From the NCBI GenBank assembly GCA_030729445.1, contig JANQXJ010000226.1, forward strand, positions 1 to 13,829: DNA of 13,829 nt. Direction: 5' to 3'. A program made the translations under genes and the position numbers. Below, one piece after another: positions 8,658 to 13,829 of the stretch. Below the pieces are notes generated by a model. It was not told where the DNA came from. It saw nothing but the letters and a program-made list of their open reading frames with translations, and did no database searches. Numbering within the stretch: position 1 is the stretch's first letter; each line of letters opens with the position of its first letter. This DNA comes from Limnohabitans sp. Lineage in GTDB: Bacteria; Pseudomonadota; Gammaproteobacteria; Burkholderiales; Burkholderiaceae_C.

Positions 8658-10190
8658 TTATCTGCGCCGCCCGCCGCCGCCGAGCAAGCTGCCCAACACC
8701 CCCCGCACGATTTCACGGCCGATGGCCGAGCCTACGGTGCGCACGGCACTTTTGACCACCAGCTGCGCCACGCCGTCACGCTGTCCACCGCGCGGACCGG
8801 TGCTGCCAAACAGCATGTCAGACAAGCCGCCCATTAGCCCACCGCTGGCGGCCTCAGGCGCAGCAGGCGCCTGGCCTGGCAAGGGGTTGGGTGTGCCGGC
8901 TTGGCCGGACACCGCGGCCTGGCCTTTGATGCGTTCATAAGCGGACTCGCGGTCTTGAGCTTGTTCGTACACCCCGGCCACCAAGGAGCCCTGAACCAGC
9001 GCCTGGCGCTGTTCTGGGGATATAGGACCCAATTGACTGCCCGGTGGCAGCACAAACACCCGCTCCGTCTCACAGGGGCGGCCTTTGGCGTCCAGAAAGC
9101 TCACCAAGGCCTCGCCCACAGCCAGCTCGGTGATGGCCGCTTCGATGTCCAGGCCCGCTTTGGGGCGCATGGTTTGCGCGGTGGATTTCACGGCCTTTTG
9201 GTCGCGCGGGGTGTAGGCGCGAAGGGCGTGTTGCACCCGGTTGCCCAACTGGCCCAGCACGCTGTCGGGGATGTCCAGCGGGTTTTGGGTGACAAAGTAC
9301 ACCCCCACACCCTTGGAGCGCACCAGGCGCACCACCAGCTCGATGCGCTCGACCAGGGCCGCAGGTGCGTCCTTGAACAATAAGTGAGCCTCGTCAAAAA
9401 AGAAGACCAGCTTGGGTTTGACCGGGTCGCCGATCTCGGGCAATACCTCGAACAATTCCGACAGCATCCACAGCAAGAATGTGGCGTACAAACGCGGTGA
9501 GTTCATGAGCTTGTCGGCCGCCAGGATATTCACCACACCCAGACCCTGTGCGTCGGTTTGCATGAAATCTTCGATGTTGAGCATGGGCTCACCAAAGAAC
9601 TGGTCACCACCCTGGGTCTCGATTTGAACCAAGCCGCGCTGGATGGCGCCGATGCTGGCGGCGCTGATGTTGCCGTATTCGGTGGTGAACTGTTTGGCGT
9701 TGTCGCCCACGTACTGCAGCATGGCCCGCAGGTCTTTCATGTCCAGCAACAGCAAGCCGTTCTCATCGGCAATCTTGAACACCAGGTTCAGCACCCCGGC
9801 TTGGGTGTCGTTCAGACCCAGCATGCGTGTGAGCAGCAATGGACCCATGTCGGAGATGGTGGCGCGTACCGGGTGGCCTTGCTCTCCAAACACGTCCCAC
9901 ACGGTGGTGGGGCAGGCCAGGGGTTCGGGCAAGGCAAGTCCACGGTCTTTGAGGATGGCAGTCAGCTTCTCGCCGATCTTGCCCGTTTGGCTGACACCAG
10001 TCAGGTCACCTTTGACGTCGGCCATGAAGACCGGCACCCCGATGCGCGAGAAGCTTTCGGCCAGGGTTTGCAAGGTCACGGTTTTGCCGGTGCCGGTGGC
10101 TCCGGTGATCAGGCCGTGCCGGTTGGCGAGATTTGGCAGCAGGTGACACTGAGCCTGGGCATTTTGAGCAATCAACATGGGATCAGCCAT
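8658..10190 (-). CDS. yjgR: HerA-like ATPase, DUF853 (YjgR family)
   Basis: A 510-aa P-loop ATPase of the HerA/FtsK-like group, closely resembling E. coli YjgR along its length. Walker A is GATGTGKT (30-37), within [28 protein letters not shown] (58-66) follows, then Walker [10 protein letters not shown] (261-269) and [20 protein letters not shown] (300-319). The cellular role of YjgR is not established; HerA relatives are DNA translocases or helicases. The C-terminus has a Gly/Pro/Ala-rich linker (about 425-470), then a hydrophobic helix-like segment (about 475-503) and a GGGGRRR end. The start at 10190 is well supported by GGAGG 9 nt upstream. It is convergent with clpA and divergent from yebC. 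It appears intact and of typical length. Confidence 0.94.
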   Translation of the reverse strand: MADPMLIAQNAQAQCHLLPNLANRHGLITGATGTGKTVTLQTLAESFSRIGVPVFMADVKGDLTGVSQTGKIGEKLTAILKDRGLALPEPLACPTTVWDVFGEQGHPVRATISDMGPLLLTRMLGLNDTQAGVLNLVFKIADENGLLLLDMKDLRAMLQYVGDNAKQFTTEYGNISAASIGAIQRGLVQIETQGGDQFFGEPMLNIEDFMQTDAQGLGVVNILAADKLMNSPRLYATFLLWMLSELFEVLPEIGDPVKPKLVFFFDEAHLLFKDAPAALVERIELVVRLVRSKGVGVYFVTQNPLDIPDSVLGQLGNRVQHALRAYTPRDQKAVKSTAQTMRPKAGLDIEAAITELAVGEALVSFLDAKGRPCETERVFVLPPGSQLGPISPEQRQALVQGSLVAGVYEQAQDRESAYERIKGQAAVSGQAGTPNPLPGQAPAAPEAASGGLMGGLSDMLFGSTGPRGGQRDGVAQLVVKSAVRTVGSAIGREIVRGVLGSLLGGGGRRR

Positions 10191-10199
10191 CGAAAGTTT

Positions 10200-10204
10200 C
10201 CTCC
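10200..10204 (-). promoter_or_regulatory. Ribosome binding site of the yjgR-like gene
   Basis: GGAGG on the minus strand, 9 nt before the ATG. This full-consensus Shine-Dalgarno sequence decides the start at 10190 over the internal ATG four codons later. Confidence 0.75.
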
Positions 10205-10215
10205 ACGGAGTGAAA

Positions 10216-10244
10216 AGTAAAATCCAGGCTATAGGTTAAATCAA
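10216..10244 (-). promoter_or_regulatory. Possible promoter of the yjgR-like gene
   Basis: On the minus strand, TTGATT (10239-10244) and TTTACT (10216-10221) are 17 nt apart, each 4 of 6 to the sigma-70 consensus. A start near 10209 would give a leader of about 20 nt containing the GGAGG ribosome binding site. Plausible but weak. The divergent yebC promoter must lie in the same 71 bp; TAAAAT at 10218-10223 is a candidate -10 without a clear -35. Confidence 0.35.
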
Positions 10245-10261
10245 CATTCAAGGAATTCCCG

Positions 10262-10987
10262 ATGGCTGGCCACAGTAAATGGGCAAATATTCAGCACCGC
10301 AAGGGCAGACAAGACGAAAAAAGGCAACGTATTTGGACCCGCGTGGTGCGTGAAATCATGGTTGCAGCTCGCACGGGTGGCGGTGATGTCAGTGCCAATC
10401 CGCGCCTGCGCTTGGCCATTGAAAAGGCCAAGGCCGCCAACATGCCAGCCGACACCATCAAGCGCAACGTGGACAAAGCGACGGGCAACTTGGAGGGGGT
10501 GAGCTACGAGGAAATCCGTTACGAAGGCTACGGCATTGGCGGCGCGGCCATCATTGTGGACACCATGACCGACAACCGGGTGCGCACCGTGGCCGAAATG
10601 CGCCACGCCCTGAGCAAACACGGCGGCAACCTGGGCACCGAGGGCTCGGTAGCGTTTCAGTTCAAGCACTGTGGTCAGCTTATTTTTGCGCCCGGGACCT
10701 CTGAAGACCGCGTCATGGAAGTGGCCCTGGAAGCCGGTGCCGAAGATGTGATCACCGACGCGGAGGGTGCGATCGAGGTGTTGACCACACCCGCAGATTT
10801 TGAAGTCGTGAAAAACGCGCTGGAAGCGGCTGGACTGGTGGCCGAGATGGCCGAGGTCACTTGGCGTGCCGAAAATTCTGTGTCTTTGTCCGGTGACGAA
10901 GCGGCGAAAATGCAAAAATTATTGGATATATTGGAAGACTTGGACGATGTGCAAAACGTTTTTCACAACGCCGAGTTGGAAGATTAA
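10262..10987 (+). CDS. yebC: YebC/PmpR family protein (TACO1 homologue)
   Basis: A 241-aa protein of the YebC/PmpR/TACO1 family. Members were first described as DNA-binding regulators. Later work links the family to translation, including relief of ribosome stalling, and mitochondrial TACO1 aids translation of COX1. The family start [18 protein letters not shown] is exact, followed by [17 protein letters not shown] and [11 protein letters not shown], then [16 protein letters not shown] and [20 protein letters not shown]. The C-terminal domain ends with [15 protein letters not shown] (10251-10254) lies 7 nt before the ATG. It appears to be the first gene of a yebC-purD-acyltransferase-hemF run and is divergent from the yjgR-like gene. 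In many other proteobacteria yebC sits next to ruvC, so this position is lineage-dependent. Confidence 0.97.
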   Translation: MAGHSKWANIQHRKGRQDEKRQRIWTRVVREIMVAARTGGGDVSANPRLRLAIEKAKAANMPADTIKRNVDKATGNLEGVSYEEIRYEGYGIGGAAIIVDTMTDNRVRTVAEMRHALSKHGGNLGTEGSVAFQFKHCGQLIFAPGTSEDRVMEVALEAGAEDVITDAEGAIEVLTTPADFEVVKNALEAAGLVAEMAEVTWRAENSVSLSGDEAAKMQKLLDILEDLDDVQNVFHNAELED

Positions 10988-10990
10988 GGA
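10986..10990 (+). promoter_or_regulatory. Ribosome binding site of purD overlapping the yebC stop
   Basis: AAGGA begins inside the TAA stop codon of yebC (10985-10987) and lies 6 nt before the purD ATG. The overlap suggests coupled translation of the two genes. Confidence 0.65.
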
Positions 10991-10996
10991 AGTTGG

Positions 10997-12277
10997 ATGA
11001 AAGTATTGGTAGTCGGCAGTGGTGGCCGCGAACACGCCATGGCGTGGAAACTGGCGCAGTCGTCCAGAGTGCAGCAGGTTTATGTGGCCCCCGGCAACGG
11101 CGGTACGGCCAAAGACAAAAACCTGGTCAATGTGCCCATCACCGATTTAGCAGCCTTGCGCCAGTGGGCCCAAACCAACGGCATCGGTTTGACCTTGGTC
11201 GGCCCCGAAGCTCCCTTGGCGGCGGGCATAGTCGATGATTTTCGATCGCACGGCCTGCGCATTTTTGGCCCCACCCAAGCGGCTGCCCAGTTGGAAAGCT
11301 CCAAGGCCTTTTCCAAATCTTTTATGCAGCGCCACGGCATTCCCACGGCTGCATTTGAAACCTTCACCGATGCGGCCCAAGCCCACGCTTATGTAGACCG
11401 CCAAGGCGCCCCCATTGTGGTCAAGGCCGACGGCCTGGCAGCGGGCAAAGGGGTGGTGGTGGCCATGTCGCTGGCCGAAGCCCACGAGGCGATCGACTTC
11501 ATGCTGCTCGACAACACCCTCGGTGTAGCGCACAACGCGGGCGGCGCTCGTGTGGTGATTGAGGAGTTTTTGCAAGGCGAAGAAGCCAGCTTCATGGTGC
11601 TGTGTGATGGCAAGAATGTGGCGGCCTTGGCCACCAGCCAAGACCACAAACGCCTGCAAGACGGCGACGAGGGCCCGAACACAGGCGGTATGGGCGCGTA
11701 TTCGCCTGCGCCCGTGGTGACGGCTGAGGTGCACGCACGCGCCATGCGCGAGGTCATCCTGCCCACCATTCGGGGCATGGAAAAAGACGGCATCAACTAC
11801 ACCGGTTTTTTGTACGCAGGCCTCATGATCGACTCACAGGGGCGCATCAAGACCTTGGAATTCAATTGCCGCATGGGCGACCCCGAAACCCAGCCGATTT
11901 TGATGCGCCTGAAGTCGGACCTGTTGGAGGTGCTGTTGGCGGCCACCTCTGAAGGTCTGGGCCAATTGGAGATGGAGTGGGACCGCCGTGTGGCGCTGGG
12001 TGTGGTGATGGCTGCCGCCGGTTACCCGATGAATCCGCGCAAAAGCGATGTCATCAGCGGTCTGCCCAAGGACGAGGGTGATGCCATGGTGTTTCATGCC
12101 GGCACCACCGAAAAAGACGGCCAAATCCAGACCTCGGGCGGGCGTGTTTTGTGTGTCACGGCACTGGCCGATTCGGTCAAGCAGGCGCAGCAAAAGGCTT
12201 ACCAAGCCGCTGGCCCCATTGCCTTTGACGGCATGCAAATGCGCCGGGACATTGGCTACCGTGCCATCAAAAACTGA
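10997..12277 (+). CDS. purD: Phosphoribosylamine--glycine ligase (GAR synthetase)
   Basis: Second step of de novo purine synthesis: joins glycine to phosphoribosylamine with ATP, giving glycinamide ribonucleotide, in the cytoplasm. It is 426 aa, the usual length for the monofunctional bacterial enzyme. The N-terminal domain opens MKVLVVGSGGREHA; GPEAPLAAGIVDD follows (69-81). The ATP-grasp domain starts near residue 101 with SSKAFSKSFMQRHGIPT and contains VKADGLAAGKGVV (142-154), EEFLQGEEASFMVLCDG and DEGPNTGGMGAYSP (224-237). Metal- and ATP-binding residues fall in LEFNCRMGDPETQ (287-299). No fusion to purM or purN is present. It follows yebC by 9 bp and precedes an acyltransferase gene by 16 bp. 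No purine riboswitch or PurR-like operator is visible nearby. Confidence 0.98.
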   Translation: MKVLVVGSGGREHAMAWKLAQSSRVQQVYVAPGNGGTAKDKNLVNVPITDLAALRQWAQTNGIGLTLVGPEAPLAAGIVDDFRSHGLRIFGPTQAAAQLESSKAFSKSFMQRHGIPTAAFETFTDAAQAHAYVDRQGAPIVVKADGLAAGKGVVVAMSLAEAHEAIDFMLLDNTLGVAHNAGGARVVIEEFLQGEEASFMVLCDGKNVAALATSQDHKRLQDGDEGPNTGGMGAYSPAPVVTAEVHARAMREVILPTIRGMEKDGINYTGFLYAGLMIDSQGRIKTLEFNCRMGDPETQPILMRLKSDLLEVLLAATSEGLGQLEMEWDRRVALGVVMAAAGYPMNPRKSDVISGLPKDEGDAMVFHAGTTEKDGQIQTSGGRVLCVTALADSVKQAQQKAYQAAGPIAFDGMQMRRDIGYRAIKN

Positions 12278-12293
12278 AGGAACAGTTTTCTTC

Positions 12294-12935
12294 ATGCGTT
12301 CTGTGATCCGCCATCCTGTGACCTTCAAGGGCTCTCGTCTGGCCCGTTGGATTTTGAAAATGTTGGGCTGGCGTGTGGACTTTGAGGGCTTTCCCACCCG
12401 TCAAGGTGTGGCGATCGTTTACCCGCACACCAGCAACTGGGACTTTCCGATTGGCATGCTGGCCAAATGGGCGCTGGGTATACCGGCGCACTTTTGGGGC
12501 AAGGACTCGCTGTTCAAATTTCCGGTGATTGGCGCGTGGATGCGCTGGGTCGGGGGCATTCCGATTGACCGCAGCTCGTCACGCGGGGTGGTTGGACAGA
12601 TGGTGCATGTGTTTGAGCAACACAAACAAAACAATCAGCTGCTCTGGCTGGGTTTGGCCCCTGAGGGCACACGCAGCCACACTCCGGGCTGGCGCAGCGG
12701 CTTTTACCAACTGGCATTGGGGGCTCAGGTCCCTCTGGCGCTGGTCAAGCTCGACTGGGGGCAGCGCCGCTTCAGTGTGGTGGATTTTTACGAGCTGACC
12801 GGACAGGTCGAGCGCGATTACGCCCACATGGCCCAGATCTTTGAGGGGGTCAAAGGCTTCCACGAACACCAGATGGGACCCATACTTCCCTACAGTCCCG
12901 GTCAGAAGCTTGACTCTGCACCACCAAAAACCTGA
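12294..12935 (+). CDS. PlsC-type lysophospholipid acyltransferase family protein
   Basis: A 213-aa member of the LPLAT/PlsC superfamily, which transfers acyl chains to lysophospholipids or glycerol-phosphate. The catalytic HX4D motif is HTSNWD (His45, Asp50). GGIPIDRSSSRG (87-98) contains the second conserved block, and PEGTRS (123-128) is the third, which contacts the phosphate. Hydrophobic stretches around 52-63 and 137-151 suggest peripheral or monotopic inner-membrane binding rather than a full transmembrane protein. It is shorter than PlsC itself (about 245 aa) and resembles the small acyltransferases often annotated in Burkholderiales. The substrate cannot be told from sequence. The start at 12294 has AAGGA 12 nt upstream, rather far, and no better in-frame start exists. 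It sits between purD and hemF. Confidence 0.9.
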   Translation: MRSVIRHPVTFKGSRLARWILKMLGWRVDFEGFPTRQGVAIVYPHTSNWDFPIGMLAKWALGIPAHFWGKDSLFKFPVIGAWMRWVGGIPIDRSSSRGVVGQMVHVFEQHKQNNQLLWLGLAPEGTRSHTPGWRSGFYQLALGAQVPLALVKLDWGQRRFSVVDFYELTGQVERDYAHMAQIFEGVKGFHEHQMGPILPYSPGQKLDSAPPKT

Positions 12936-12970
12936 AGATTTTCTGAACCCTTTAAAGGTCCCAATCCACC

Positions 12971-13829
12971 ATGACCACCCCCTTTGAACTTGGCGCCGTC
13001 AAAAACTACCTGCTGGGCTTGCAGTCCCGTATCACCGGGGCCTTGACTGATATGGACGGCACCCCCTTTCTGACCGATGCTTGGCAAAAAGACCCGGGTG
13101 AAAAACTCCAAGGCAATGGCATCACCCAGATTCTGGAAGGTGGGCCTATTTTCGAGCGGGCCGGTTGCGGCTTTTCGCACGTCACCGGGCCACAGTTGCC
13201 ACCCTCGGCCACCCAGCACCGCCCCGAGTTGGCGGGCTCGGCCTTTGAGGCGATGGGCGTGTCCTTGGTGTTTCACCCACGCAACCCCTACGTCCCGACC
13301 GTGCACATGAACGTGCGCATGATCGCGGCCAAGCCCGAGGGCAGGGCGCCCGTCGCCTGGTTTGGTGGCGGCATGGACCTGACGCCTTATTACGGCTTTG
13401 ACGAAGATGCGGTGCATTTTCACCAGACCTGCAAAGACGCTTTGACCCCCTTTGGTGAGGCCTTGCACCCGCGTTTTAAAACCTGGTGCGACGATTATTT
13501 TTGCAACAAACACCGCCACGAGCAGCGCGGCGTGGGCGGCATTTTTTTTGACGACTTTTCCGAGCTGGGCATGGATCAGAGCTTTGCCATGCTGCAAAGC
13601 GTGGGCGATTCACTGCTGACGGCTTACATGCCCATCGTGATGCGCCGCAAGGACACGCCTTATGGCGAGCGCGAGCGAGACTTTCAGCTCTACCGCCGTG
13701 GTCGCTATGTCGAGTTCAACCTGGTCTGGGACCGGGGCACGCATTTTGGTTTGCAGTCCGGTGGCCGCACCGAATCCATTTTGTTGTCCATGCCGTCCTT
13801 GGTCAGCTGGTCCTACCAACATCAACCCG
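12971..13829 (+). CDS. hemF: Oxygen-dependent coproporphyrinogen III oxidase (3' end outside window)
   Basis: Aerobic haem-pathway enzyme that oxidatively decarboxylates coproporphyrinogen III to protoporphyrinogen IX using oxygen, as a cytoplasmic homodimer. The frame runs open from the ATG at 12971 to the window edge, giving 286 residues of a family length near 300, so only about 15-20 C-terminal residues are missing. Family blocks are clear: [13 protein letters not shown] (about 61-73), [20 protein letters not shown] (84-103), [49 protein letters not shown], and [19 protein letters not shown] followed by [13 protein letters not shown] and [12 protein letters not shown]. An in-frame TGA at 12944 excludes a longer N-terminus, so the start is secure. 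AAAGG (12954-12958) is a distant ribosome site, 12 nt upstream. It lies 35 bp after the acyltransferase gene. Confidence 0.97.
   Translation, partial: MTTPFELGAVKNYLLGLQSRITGALTDMDGTPFLTDAWQKDPGEKLQGNGITQILEGGPIFERAGCGFSHVTGPQLPPSATQHRPELAGSAFEAMGVSLVFHPRNPYVPTVHMNVRMIAAKPEGRAPVAWFGGGMDLTPYYGFDEDAVHFHQTCKDALTPFGEALHPRFKTWCDDYFCNKHRHEQRGVGGIFFDDFSELGMDQSFAMLQSVGDSLLTAYMPIVMRRKDTPYGERERDFQLYRRGRYVEFNLVWDRGTHFGLQSGGRTESILLSMPSLVSWSYQHQP

Noticed and set aside
9558..10220. A 220-codon plus-strand open frame opposite the yjgR-like gene
   Set aside because: Antisense to a well-supported gene with Walker motifs and a strong ribosome site; its composition is that of a shadow frame.
12902..13597. A 231-codon minus-strand open frame across hemF
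   Set aside because: hemF on the plus strand matches its family throughout; the opposite frame is a by-product.

Overview
The window is a gene-dense, roughly 60% GC stretch of housekeeping chromosome. Protein sequences and gene order point to a betaproteobacterium of the order Burkholderiales, probably the Comamonadaceae. The main grounds are the rplT-pheS-pheT-ihfA block, the DUF1840 protein, the divergent csp / clpS-clpA pair and the yebC-purD-acyltransferase-hemF order. The genus cannot be fixed from this sequence alone. No tRNA, rRNA, CRISPR array, insertion sequence, integrase or phage gene was seen.

Region 1 (1-4665, + strand): the 3' end of rplT (ribosomal protein L20), a hairpin plus T-tract that may be an attenuator, then pheS and pheT (both subunits of phenylalanyl-tRNA synthetase), ihfA (IHF alpha subunit) and a small DUF1840 gene. 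Spacing is tight after pheS, which suggests one translation-linked operon.

Region 2 (4669-5648, - strand): a secreted DUF192 protein and a cold-shock-domain protein with a Pro/Ala/Ser-rich tail. The DUF192 gene converges on the DUF1840 gene with only 3 bp between stop codons.

Region 3 (5805-8638, + strand): clpS and clpA, the adaptor and the AAA+ unfoldase of the ClpAP protease and N-degron pathway. They end at a perfect 14-bp hairpin flanked by A and T runs that should terminate transcription in both directions.

Region 4 (8658-10190, - strand): a YjgR-type (DUF853) HerA-like ATPase, divergent from yebC across 71 bp.

Region 5 (10262 to the end, + strand): yebC (translation/regulatory factor), purD (purine synthesis), a PlsC-type acyltransferase and hemF (aerobic coproporphyrinogen oxidase, cut by the window edge). 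The close spacing suggests an operon.

No stretch over 300 bp lacks a gene. The longest gaps are 120 bp (303-422), 134 bp (5194-5327) and 156 bp (5649-5804). I found no convincing previously undescribed system. The findings are modest: regulatory-looking structures, unusual starts and tails, and a conserved-looking neighbourhood.
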